From Pedobacter rhodius (GTDB lineage Bacteria > Bacteroidota > Bacteroidia > Sphingobacteriales > Sphingobacteriaceae): DNA of 64,000 bases. Where the stretch lies: positions 300,892-364,891 of the forward strand of contig NZ_JAPWGL010000005.1 in the NCBI RefSeq assembly GCF_027213645.1, read 5' to 3'. The translations under genes and the position numbers were made by a program. Numbering within the stretch: position 1 is the first letter of the stretch; every line of letters starts with the position of its first letter. This document shows positions 22,547 to 31,073 of this stretch, one piece after another. A model generated the notes under the pieces. That model had not been told where the DNA came from. It worked only from the letters and a program-made list of their open reading frames with translations, and ran no database searches.

Positions 22547-25546
22547 ATGAAAATTAATTTACTTAAAATTTCAGGGCTATCTGCGGCAATTATTTTGCTC
22601 AATGGCCCTGCGTTTTCAATGAATTCAGCGAGGGAAGGAGCCGATGGATTCTTGAAAACGAACAAGCTATGGCAGCAAGTTCAGTCGCAAAATGTTATCA
22701 CAGGTACAGTTGTCGACGAAACCAATCAGCCAGTTCCTGGTGTTGGAGTGGTCAACTCAAATTCTGGCAAAGGTACTGTAACAGATGCCAACGGAAAATT
22801 TAGCATTGTGGCAAATGCTACCGATGTACTCCGTTTTTCTTATGTAGGTTATCAAAGCCAGAGTATTACAGTAGGTACACAACAACAAATCAGCATTAAA
22901 TTAAAAGTGGCAACTGACACCAAATTAAATGAAGTTGTAGTTGTTGGTTATGGTACACAAAAGAGGGGAGAAATTACATCGGCAGTTTCGACTGTAAAAA
23001 GCGAAGACTTTAACCAGGGCGGTTCAAGAAGTCCTTTGGATTTAATTCAAGGTAAGGTTGCAGGTTTAAGTATTACACGTACAGGAGGCAATAATCCTAA
23101 TTCCAGCGCTGCTGTACAACTGAGAGGTATTGTTTCCATTACGGGTTCTGCAACACCATTAATTGTAATCGATGGTATACCCGGTGGTAACCTCGATTTG
23201 TTGCAGCAAGATGATATCGAATCGTTTGACGTTTTAAAAGATGGTTCTGCTGCGGCAATTTATGGTACGCGTGCTAATGCAGGGGTAATCTTAATCACCA
23301 CCAAGAAAGGTAAAGGCGGCGACCCAACTTATGATTACAACACTTACTTTTCGAGAGATTATGTTGCTAAAAAGCCCGACTTTTTAACAGCTGAAGAGTT
23401 TATTGCCCGCTCTCCATCAAATAATTTAGGTGCAAATACTGATATGTACGATTTATTGCTGAATAAAGAGAACATTACGCAGTATCACAATTTTGCCGCT
23501 ACCGGCGGTACGCCCAAGTCAAATTACAGAGCTAGTTTATTTTACAATGATTTACAGGGTATATCTAAAGAAAATGGTCGGAAAAACTACGGTGCGAGGT
23601 TAAATTTAAATCAAAAAGGCTTGAAAGACCGGCTATCTATGCAAACCAATTTAGCCGCCAATTTTAATAACGCAAATCTTTTAGGTGGTTCTGATGGTGA
23701 TTTCGAACAATCTGTTCAGAGAAATCCAACTGCTCCGGTATACAATCCGGATGGATCGTTTACGCAAACCACCGCTTTTAACAATTATAATCCGCTGGCC
23801 AGAATTACGCAGGAGTTAAATAGAAGAGACCAGCAAACTTTTTCCGGAGATACCAAGCTTACGTTAGAGGTTATTGACGGATTAAAAATTTCTGCTTTTG
23901 GCGCATTAATCAGAGATACATATAATGATAGATCGTACAGGGACAGGGCATCTTATTCTTCAACTCAAACCTATCAGGGAACTGGTTATGCCTCTAAAGC
24001 CAACCGACAAGATAAAACATACACCTTCGAAAGTACAATAGATTACAATAAAGTATTCAATAACGACCATTCCATATCGGCTGTGGTGGGCTATAGTTAT
24101 CAATATTTTACCAGAGAAGATTTCAACTTAAACAACTCAGGCTTCATTACCGATGCATTCGAAGACTGGAACATTGGTGCAGGTAATGCCATTACAAACG
24201 TAACATTACCAAGGCCTGGAATCGGATCCTTTAAGGAGGATAATACTTTAATTTCATTGTTGGGCCGCGTTAATTATGCCTATCAGGGGAAATATTTACT
24301 TTCAGTTTCTGCCAGACGAGAGGGTTCATCAAGATTTGGTGCAAACAATAAATGGGGAACCTTTCCGGCTGCTTCAGTAGGTTGGGTTATTACCAAAGAA
24401 AGCTTCATGGAGCAATTTAAATGGGTAAACAATTTAAAAATAAGAGCCGGATACGGTGTAACGGGTAATCAGGGCATTCCTAATTACCAATCATTAATTA
24501 CATTGAGCACCGGAGGACCTTACTTACAGGACGGAAAATGGGTTCAAACCTATGGCCCGTCGAGAAACCCGAATCCGGATTTAAGATGGGAAAAGAAAAA
24601 GGAATTTAACGTTGGTTTGGAATTTGGTTTCCTGAATAACCGTTTAGGTGGTTCAATTGATTATTATACGCGTAAAACAACTGATTTGCTTTTAAGTTAC
24701 AATGCGCAGGTACCGGCATTTGTTAACAGTACAATTTACACCAATGTTGGTAGTATTTCTAACAAAGGCTTGGAAATTGCCATTAATGCGATTCCTGTAC
24801 AAACGAAAGATTTCCAGTGGAGTACCGATGTTTTATTTAGTACCAACAAAAATAATTTATCTTCTCTTTCAAACGATGTGTTTAAGGCAACTTTCTTGGA
24901 ATATGGTGGTTTGCCTTCCCCGGGGAATTTAGGGAATACAATTAGAGCTGTTGAAGGTCAGCCTTTAGGAAACTTTTACGGTAGAAGATTTGCCGGTATT
25001 GATGCATCGGGTAAATGGCAATTCTATAAAAAGGATGGTTCAATAACAAATTCTGCCGGAATTAATAACGAAGATTTAACGGTAATTGGTAATGGTATCC
25101 CGAAGTACTATGCATCGATGTCTAATACTTTCAAATACAAAAATCTCGATTTAACCATCTTCTTCAGAGGTAAATTTGGTTATGATATTTTAAATGTACA
25201 GGATATGTTTTTCGGAAATATAGCTTGGTTACCGAACAATGTGTTAAGATCTGCAATTGAAAAAAATGCAGCCCTTAAAGATTCGCCTCAATTTTCGGAT
25301 TATTACTTAGAAAGCGGAAATTTTGTAAAACTTGACAACATCACATTAGGCTATAATTTCAAATTAAAAACGAGCTATATCCGTAATTTAAGGCTATATG
25401 CTTCTGGCCGGAATATCGCAACATTTACAAACTATTCAGGTCTGGATCCGGAACTTCAGGATACAGGTTTAACCGTAGGTATTGATAACAGGGGCTTTTA
25501 TCCTCGTACAAAAACATTTACCCTTGGATTACAAGTTGGATTCTAA
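22547..25546 (+). CDS. SusC/RagA family TonB-linked receptor (PUL A)
   Basis: The 999-residue outer-membrane transporter of PUL A. Order: an N-terminal export segment (LLKISGLSAAIILLNGPAFS) with an unusually long spacer before the mature domain, a carboxypeptidase-D-like domain (ITGTVVDETNQPVPGVGVV, about 50-125), TonB-box-like EVVVVGYGTQKRGEI, plug (QGKVAGLSITRTGG, LIVIDGIPGG, DDIESFDVLKDGSAAAIYGTRA), and a beta-barrel ending TFTLGLQVGF. The SusD partner starts 18 bp downstream. A leader of over 250 nt separates the operators from the start codon. Confidence 0.94.
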   Translation: MKINLLKISGLSAAIILLNGPAFSMNSAREGADGFLKTNKLWQQVQSQNVITGTVVDETNQPVPGVGVVNSNSGKGTVTDANGKFSIVANATDVLRFSYVGYQSQSITVGTQQQISIKLKVATDTKLNEVVVVGYGTQKRGEITSAVSTVKSEDFNQGGSRSPLDLIQGKVAGLSITRTGGNNPNSSAAVQLRGIVSITGSATPLIVIDGIPGGNLDLLQQDDIESFDVLKDGSAAAIYGTRANAGVILITTKKGKGGDPTYDYNTYFSRDYVAKKPDFLTAEEFIARSPSNNLGANTDMYDLLLNKENITQYHNFAATGGTPKSNYRASLFYNDLQGISKENGRKNYGARLNLNQKGLKDRLSMQTNLAANFNNANLLGGSDGDFEQSVQRNPTAPVYNPDGSFTQTTAFNNYNPLARITQELNRRDQQTFSGDTKLTLEVIDGLKISAFGALIRDTYNDRSYRDRASYSSTQTYQGTGYASKANRQDKTYTFESTIDYNKVFNNDHSISAVVGYSYQYFTREDFNLNNSGFITDAFEDWNIGAGNAITNVTLPRPGIGSFKEDNTLISLLGRVNYAYQGKYLLSVSARREGSSRFGANNKWGTFPAASVGWVITKESFMEQFKWVNNLKIRAGYGVTGNQGIPNYQSLITLSTGGPYLQDGKWVQTYGPSRNPNPDLRWEKKKEFNVGLEFGFLNNRLGGSIDYYTRKTTDLLLSYNAQVPAFVNSTIYTNVGSISNKGLEIAINAIPVQTKDFQWSTDVLFSTNKNNLSSLSNDVFKATFLEYGGLPSPGNLGNTIRAVEGQPLGNFYGRRFAGIDASGKWQFYKKDGSITNSAGINNEDLTVIGNGIPKYYASMSNTFKYKNLDLTIFFRGKFGYDILNVQDMFFGNIAWLPNNVLRSAIEKNAALKDSPQFSDYYLESGNFVKLDNITLGYNFKLKTSYIRNLRLYASGRNIATFTNYSGLDPELQDTGLTVGIDNRGFYPRTKTFTLGLQVGF

Positions 25547-25564
25547 TCATAAAATAATTTAGAA

Positions 25565-27175
25565 ATGAAAAAATTTATATTATATACATCTTTATTAGGT
25601 GTGATTACACTGGGCTCCTGCACTAAGCTGGATGAAAACGTGTATAATTCTATTATTGCAACCAATTTTTATAATAATAGAACTGAAGTAATGGCAGCAG
25701 TGCTTAGGCCTTTTACCCATGCAAGTGCCTGGGTAAGTTTTATGGATAATAATAACTACTGGAGGCTTAATGAACTAACCGCAGACCAGGTTGCCTGGCC
25801 GCAAAAAGGCAGGCACGGGTATGATGGGGCACAATGGATTCGCTTGCATAACCACGAATGGACGGTAACTGATAACACCATTAAAGGTCCGTGGGATTTA
25901 ATTTGGCAAGGTATCGGATTTTGCAACAACACGATACAGGATTTAGAAAAAGTTGATTTCGTTAAAATTGGAATGACGGCTGATGAGAAGACTTCGATTA
26001 TTGCAGAAACTAAAGTATTAAGGGCCTGGCATTACCTTAAACTGATAGATATTTACGGCAATATTCCAATTGTTACTACGGTTGGAACACCATTAAACCC
26101 GCCAACTAAAACCCGAAAAGAAGTCTTTGATTTTATTGAAAAAGAAATTAAAGATAATGTTGAATTATTGAAACCATTATCAGCCAATTTAGTCGGCCGT
26201 GTAAGCAAAGCGGCCGGTTATGCAATGCTTTCGGAATTATATCTGAATGCCGAAGTTTGGACCGGAACACCTCGTTGGGATGATTGTATCGCTGCAAGTG
26301 ATAAAATTATTGGCGGGCAAGTTGGAGGATTAAACGGTAATGCAGATTTAGATCCGGATATTTATGCACCTTTCGGTGTTGCTAACGATAAATCAAAAGA
26401 AAATTTATTTCAGATTGCTTACGATTTTAAAGCTGCAGACTGGAGATTAGGTTTCGAAGGTTTGTTCTGGCACTATAATCAAAAACAAATTAATGGAACG
26501 GACAGAAACGGTAATAACGCTGTGGTTGTGGTTCCGTCGGCGTTCGATGCGTATAAAGATACTGATTTAAGAAAGCAAAAATGGTTTTTGATAGGTCCGC
26601 AATATAAATATGGAAGTACAACCGACCCGGTTTTAGGTACAGAAGAGTATAATAATAAACCGCTTGTTTTTGTTAAAGAAATCAGAAGAAACAGCGAAGG
26701 CGAAACCGGAGAGGGTGGAATGACCAGGGGCGAAGAGAATAGCGGCGCACGTTTTAATAAATATCAGGTTGGTTTACCAACTGATGCGAGTTATTGGGCA
26801 AATGATTTTGTTCTTTATCGTATAACTGAAGCCTATTATAACAAGGCAGAAGCTTTAATGCGTAAAAATGGAAATGTGGCAACACAAGAAGTTGTTGATT
26901 TAATTAACAAATGTATTGTCAGACGCTTCTCAGCGGCGGATTATGCTGTAAACAGATATACAATTGCAACTTTAACACCAGATGAATTTTTGGCAGAAAG
27001 AGGTCGTGAATTTGTTTTTGAAGGTAAACGTAGAGAAGATATGGTTAGGTTCGGTAAATTCACAACCAATACCTGGTGGGATCATAAGCCTACAACTGCA
27101 ACAAAAGCTTTATTCCCAATTCCAAGCTCACAAATTGCAATCAATCCGGGAATTAAACAAAACCCTGGGTACTAA
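25565..27175 (+). CDS. RagB/SusD family lipoprotein (PUL A)
   Basis: The 536-residue surface glycan-binding partner of the SusC-like protein just upstream. It has a lipoprotein signal ending LGSC (Cys19), an early TKLDENVYNSI stretch, TPR-like helices (VLRAWHYLKLIDIYGNIPIV, SKAAGYAMLSELYLNAEVW), and the family C-terminal blocks LYRITEAYYNKAEALMRK, FLAERGREFVFEGKRREDM and a closing IKQNPGY. Many tryptophans in residues 60-115 could form a sugar-binding platform. A 13-bp hairpin follows six bases after the stop. Confidence 0.94.
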   Translation: MKKFILYTSLLGVITLGSCTKLDENVYNSIIATNFYNNRTEVMAAVLRPFTHASAWVSFMDNNNYWRLNELTADQVAWPQKGRHGYDGAQWIRLHNHEWTVTDNTIKGPWDLIWQGIGFCNNTIQDLEKVDFVKIGMTADEKTSIIAETKVLRAWHYLKLIDIYGNIPIVTTVGTPLNPPTKTRKEVFDFIEKEIKDNVELLKPLSANLVGRVSKAAGYAMLSELYLNAEVWTGTPRWDDCIAASDKIIGGQVGGLNGNADLDPDIYAPFGVANDKSKENLFQIAYDFKAADWRLGFEGLFWHYNQKQINGTDRNGNNAVVVVPSAFDAYKDTDLRKQKWFLIGPQYKYGSTTDPVLGTEEYNNKPLVFVKEIRRNSEGETGEGGMTRGEENSGARFNKYQVGLPTDASYWANDFVLYRITEAYYNKAEALMRKNGNVATQEVVDLINKCIVRRFSAADYAVNRYTIATLTPDEFLAERGREFVFEGKRREDMVRFGKFTTNTWWDHKPTTATKALFPIPSSQIAINPGIKQNPGY

Positions 27176-27180
27176 TTAAA

Positions 27181-27232
27181 AATAGAAGATGCTTGTAAAA
27201 GAGCATCTTCTATTAAACTAACTATTAGTTTT
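27181..27232 (+). terminator. Strong hairpin plus second small terminator after susD (PUL A)
   Basis: AATAGAAGATGCT (27181-27193) and AGCATCTTCTATT (27202-27214) form a perfect 13-bp stem with an 8-nt loop. Right after it AAACTA / TAGTTT (27215-27230 area) makes a short stem running into eight T. It lies between susD and the enzyme genes and probably reduces read-through into them. Confidence 0.8.
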
Positions 27233-27357
27233 TTTTAAGATTTTTAGTAGCCTATCTACTATTGCTTTGAGCAACGAGATGTTGTTTTATTAACATTAAA
27301 GTAGGTGAATCTTCTTTTCATCATTTAAAGTTTTTACAAAATAATAGCTAAACATTT

Positions 27358-29805
27358 ATGAAAAAATATTATTCGCTGATTGTTGTAAGCATCCTGTTTC
27401 TACTCAGATTAAATGCTCAGGATAGAGCACCCGCTTACCCGTTAATAACACACGATACCTATTTTAGCATTTGGTCCTTCGGGGATGAACTTAATCAATC
27501 TGTAACTAAACATTGGACGGGTAAAAACCAATCCCTATCAGGCGTTTTAAAGGTAGATGGTCAATTTTACCGCTTTTTAGGTGCCGAATCAAAAGAATAT
27601 AAAACGATACTTCCAGCTTCAGACGAAACTGCTTACCAGGCAAATTACTCATTTAATAAACCAGCCGAAAGTTGGACAGCTAAAGCATTTGATGATGCTA
27701 AATGGCAAAAAGGTACGGCACCTTTTGGCGACGATAAATCGGCTAAAACCAAATGGAACAGCGACGATTTATATTACAGGCGGAAATTCTCTATTGCTAA
27801 ATTATCAGCGGGAAAAAAATATTTAAAGCTTAATCACGACGATGATGTTGAGGTCTTCATCAATGGCAAATCAGTTTATAAAAAAGAAGGTTGGGTACAC
27901 GAATACATTTACATTCCAATTAGAGAAGGTGATTTAAATGCAGGTGAAAATGTATTGGCCATTCACGTTAAAAATACTGCTGGTGGCCGGTATCTTGATG
28001 CAGGCATTGTAGAAGAAATCCCTCAGAAATCTGCCATAAGCTTAGCTAAGCAAACGAACGTAAAAGTTGAAGCGACCACCACTAAGTACAATTTTAACTG
28101 TGGCCATGTTAATCTGGAAGTTACTTTTACCGCTCCGCTTTTATTAAATGACATCGCACTTACAGCACGACCAATAAGTTACATCAGTTATGCTGTAAAA
28201 TCAACCGATGCTAAAGCACATAAGGTAGATTTGTACTTTAGTGCGTCAACAAATATTGCTGTAAATACACCAGACCAGGCTGTAACAGCTAAGAAATCTA
28301 CGGTTAACAATCTTTCAATTTTAACTGCCGGAACGATAGAACAACCAATTTTGCAAAAGAAAGCAGACGATTTACGAATTGACTGGGGTTATATGTATGT
28401 TGCTGTTCCCGAAAAATTCAAAGCTACACAATACATTAATAAGCAGGCAGAAAGTTTAAATAGCTTTTTGGGTGCTAAGTATCCGTTAGCGGATGAAGTG
28501 TCAAATGCTAAAGAACTAAATTTAAGTAGTATTATTCCTTTTGGTTCTGTCTCAGAAAATTCGGTTGAAAAATACTTAATGATGGGTTATGATGATTTGA
28601 AATCAGTGGAGTATTTTGGAATGCAATTGGCTCCTATCTGGAAAAAATCAGGAGAAAAATTTGAGACACAACTGGCAAATGCTGATAAAGATTACGTATC
28701 GATAGTAAAAAAATGTGCTGACTTTAATGCAAAGCTTTACGCTGATGCCGAAAAAGCCGGTGGAACAGCATATGCAAAATTATGTGAGCTGGCTTACAGA
28801 CAGAGCATTGCTGCACATAAAATTGTGTATGCACCAAACAACGATATCCTATTCCTTTCAAAAGAGAATTTCAGCGGAGGTTTCATTAACACCGTTGATG
28901 TAACTTATCCGTCTGCACCAGAATATTTAATCTATAATCCTGAACTATTAACCGGTATGCTGAATGGAATTTTTTACTATTCTGAAAGTGGAAGATGGAA
29001 AAAACCTTATCCGGCGCACGATTTAGGAACCTATCCCTTTGCAAACGGCCAAACTTATGGTGAGGACATGCCGGTCGAAGAAGCGGGTAACATGATAATT
29101 TTAACCGGCGCAATTACGAAGGCACAGGGCAATACAAAATATGCAGAAAAACATTGGGCTATCTTATCAACCTGGGTAGATTACCTGGTTAAAGAAGGTT
29201 TCGACCCGGCTAATCAATTATGTACTGACGATTTTGCGGGGCATTTAGCCAGAAATGCTAATTTATCAGTTAAAGCCATTGTTGCAATCGGTGCTTATGC
29301 GCAAATGGCTCAGCAGTTAGGCAAAGCAGGAGAAGCAAAAAAATACAAAGATATTGCTTTAGATATGGCTAAAAAATGGCAGCAGATGGCTGATGACGGC
29401 GACCATTATGCCTTAACTTTCAACGATAAAAATACCTGGAGCCAGAAATATAACCTCGTTTGGGATAAATTATTAGGACTTAAACTTTTTCCTGAAGCCG
29501 TTTATAAAAAGGAAATTAACTACTATTTAACCAGGCAAAATGCTTTTGGTTTGCCCTTAGATAGCCGTAAAACGTATACCAAATCTGATTGGATAATGTG
29601 GACAGCAACACTTGCAGATAATCAGGCTGATTTTCAAAAATTTGTAAAGCCTGTTTATAAGTTTGCGAATGAAACCGAAAGCCGTGTACCGCTTAATGAT
29701 TGGCATGAAACAACAACAGGTACTAAAGTTGGTTTCCAGGCCAGAAGTGTAGTTGGCGGTTATTTTATAAAATTATTGGCGGACAAGTGGGGGATTAAAA
29801 ATTAG
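27358..29805 (+). CDS. Glutaminase-A-like DUF4964/DUF5127/DUF4965/DUF1793 protein
   Basis: The 815-residue exported protein (signal peptide to about residue 20) has the domain run of fungal GtaA and its Bacteroidota homologues: DUF4964 start (PAYPLITHDTYFSIWSFGDELN), DUF5127 (about 225-345), DUF4965 (about 400-575) and DUF1793, an alpha/alpha-barrel to the end (DDFAGHLARNANLSVKAI, SDWIMWTATLAD, PLNDWHETTTG). Between the first two is a jelly-roll like the galactose-binding module of beta-galactosidases (about 100-220: WTAKAFDDAKWQKGTAPFGD, VEVFINGKSVYKKEGW). Bacteroidota members sit in glycan loci far more often than a glutaminase would explain, so I infer activity on a glycan; the reaction is unproven. 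Confidence 0.87.
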   Translation: MKKYYSLIVVSILFLLRLNAQDRAPAYPLITHDTYFSIWSFGDELNQSVTKHWTGKNQSLSGVLKVDGQFYRFLGAESKEYKTILPASDETAYQANYSFNKPAESWTAKAFDDAKWQKGTAPFGDDKSAKTKWNSDDLYYRRKFSIAKLSAGKKYLKLNHDDDVEVFINGKSVYKKEGWVHEYIYIPIREGDLNAGENVLAIHVKNTAGGRYLDAGIVEEIPQKSAISLAKQTNVKVEATTTKYNFNCGHVNLEVTFTAPLLLNDIALTARPISYISYAVKSTDAKAHKVDLYFSASTNIAVNTPDQAVTAKKSTVNNLSILTAGTIEQPILQKKADDLRIDWGYMYVAVPEKFKATQYINKQAESLNSFLGAKYPLADEVSNAKELNLSSIIPFGSVSENSVEKYLMMGYDDLKSVEYFGMQLAPIWKKSGEKFETQLANADKDYVSIVKKCADFNAKLYADAEKAGGTAYAKLCELAYRQSIAAHKIVYAPNNDILFLSKENFSGGFINTVDVTYPSAPEYLIYNPELLTGMLNGIFYYSESGRWKKPYPAHDLGTYPFANGQTYGEDMPVEEAGNMIILTGAITKAQGNTKYAEKHWAILSTWVDYLVKEGFDPANQLCTDDFAGHLARNANLSVKAIVAIGAYAQMAQQLGKAGEAKKYKDIALDMAKKWQQMADDGDHYALTFNDKNTWSQKYNLVWDKLLGLKLFPEAVYKKEINYYLTRQNAFGLPLDSRKTYTKSDWIMWTATLADNQADFQKFVKPVYKFANETESRVPLNDWHETTTGTKVGFQARSVVGGYFIKLLADKWGIKN

Positions 29806-29936
29806 AAAATCAGGCTACAAAAATATGAATCAATGCAACTGATTTATCGGATCATTTAAGAAAGCACAGAAGATATTATCTGATGCCTGATGTTTAAGAA
29901 ATTACTGTTAATTTAGGCACTTCTAAAGATAGATGG

Positions 29937-29981
29937 TAAACCGATTTAGAAAGGCATTAAATAGCCGAATAAACCGGTTTA
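29937..29981. promoter_or_regulatory. Pair of LacI-type operators upstream of the ROK gene
   Basis: TAAACCGATTTA (29937-29948) and the perfect 12-bp palindrome TAAACCGGTTTA (29970-29981) lie 33 bp apart, about three helical turns, and 70 bp before the ROK start codon. They match the pair near susC. The 245-bp gap between DUF4965 and ROK holds nothing else I can name. Confidence 0.72.
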
Positions 29982-30050
29982 AGCTGATAAGTAAATGCCG
30001 GTTTGAATTGGTGATTTGCAGGTAATAATTATAAAGAAAAGATAAGCAGA

Positions 30051-30971
30051 ATGGAAAACCCTGTTGCCTTAGGTGTAGATATAGGTGGCTCGCACATTAC
30101 AGCGGCATTAGTGGATTTAACAACCAGAACAATTATTCAGGATTCGATAAAACGCAACGCAGTAGATTCAAAGGCAGGTAAAGAAACAATTTTAACCGCC
30201 TGGTGCGAGGTTATCAATAATGCATTTAGCGCATCAACAAATCAAACAAAACGTATAGGTGTTGCTATGCCCGGACCGTTTGATTATGAAAAAGGTATAT
30301 CCCTGATAAAAGATCAGGATAAATTTAAAGCGCTGTATGGTGTAAACATTAAAGAAGAACTTTCCTGTTGTTTGCAGATAGAAACGGAAAATATTCATTT
30401 TATAAATGATGCTGCCGGTTTTCTGCAAGGAGAGGTTTTTGGAGGTGCTGCAAGGGGAAATGCAAATGTTTTGGGTTTAACGCTAGGTACCGGACTAGGG
30501 TCATCCTATTGCGAAGTTGGTATTGCTAAAGATGCGGATTTATGGAATGCGCCTTTTTTGAATGGAATTGCAGAGGATTATTTATCAACCCGTTGGTTTG
30601 TTAACCGTTATTATCAATTAACCGGTAAAAGTGTTGCCGGTGTAAAAGAATTAACAGCCTTAACACCAACTGACCATTTTGCTGTCCGGGTGTTTATGGA
30701 ATTTGGTTCTAACCTGGCGAAATTTTTAATCCCGGTTATTAAAAAGTATAATTCTGATGTGGTGATTATTGGTGGTAATATATCAAGGGCCTTCACTGCA
30801 TTTTCTCCTGAGTTAATTGCAACTTTAAAAGGTCATGATATTCATACAGCCATTAAAGTAACAAAGTTAAAAGAAAATGCTGCGCTCATTGGTGCTGCAA
30901 GCTGTTGTGATTTAAATTTCCCTGAAAACGACAGTATAAAGAATACAGCAGTCGACATTAAAACGAATTAA
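30051..30971 (+). CDS. ROK family sugar kinase homologue
   Basis: The 306-residue cytoplasmic protein starts with the ROK/hexokinase phosphate-1 loop (ALGVDIGGSHITAALVD, about 6-22), has the catalytic-type aspartate in FINDAAGF, the GLTLGTGLGSSY phosphate-2 loop and a C-terminal VVIIGGNISRAF adenosine motif. ROK kinases phosphorylate glucose, mannose or N-acetylated sugars. The CxCGxxGCxE zinc motif of most ROK enzymes is absent: after the GTG loop the chain runs WNAPFLNGIAEDYLS without cysteines. It has no DNA-binding domain, so it is not a ROK repressor. A mannose or glucose kinase for PUL A is the best guess. Confidence 0.85.
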   Translation: MENPVALGVDIGGSHITAALVDLTTRTIIQDSIKRNAVDSKAGKETILTAWCEVINNAFSASTNQTKRIGVAMPGPFDYEKGISLIKDQDKFKALYGVNIKEELSCCLQIETENIHFINDAAGFLQGEVFGGAARGNANVLGLTLGTGLGSSYCEVGIAKDADLWNAPFLNGIAEDYLSTRWFVNRYYQLTGKSVAGVKELTALTPTDHFAVRVFMEFGSNLAKFLIPVIKKYNSDVVIIGGNISRAFTAFSPELIATLKGHDIHTAIKVTKLKENAALIGAASCCDLNFPENDSIKNTAVDIKTN

Positions 30972-31002
30972 AGGGTAAAACCTTTTTTTTACTAGCAGTT
31001 AG

Positions 31003-31014
31003 TAAAACCATTTA
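31003..31014. promoter_or_regulatory. LacI-type operator upstream of the GH92 gene
   Basis: TAAAACCATTTA keeps the TAAA...TTTA half-sites of the other four sites but has a less symmetric centre (ACCA). It lies 60 bp before the GH92 ATG and just after a weak hairpin with eight T (30972-30990) that ends the ROK transcript. Confidence 0.5.
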
Positions 31015-31073
31015 GTGATTAAGCAGACTGGAATAAATTATTAAATAGCAAACACATAAACTGAATACAACTA

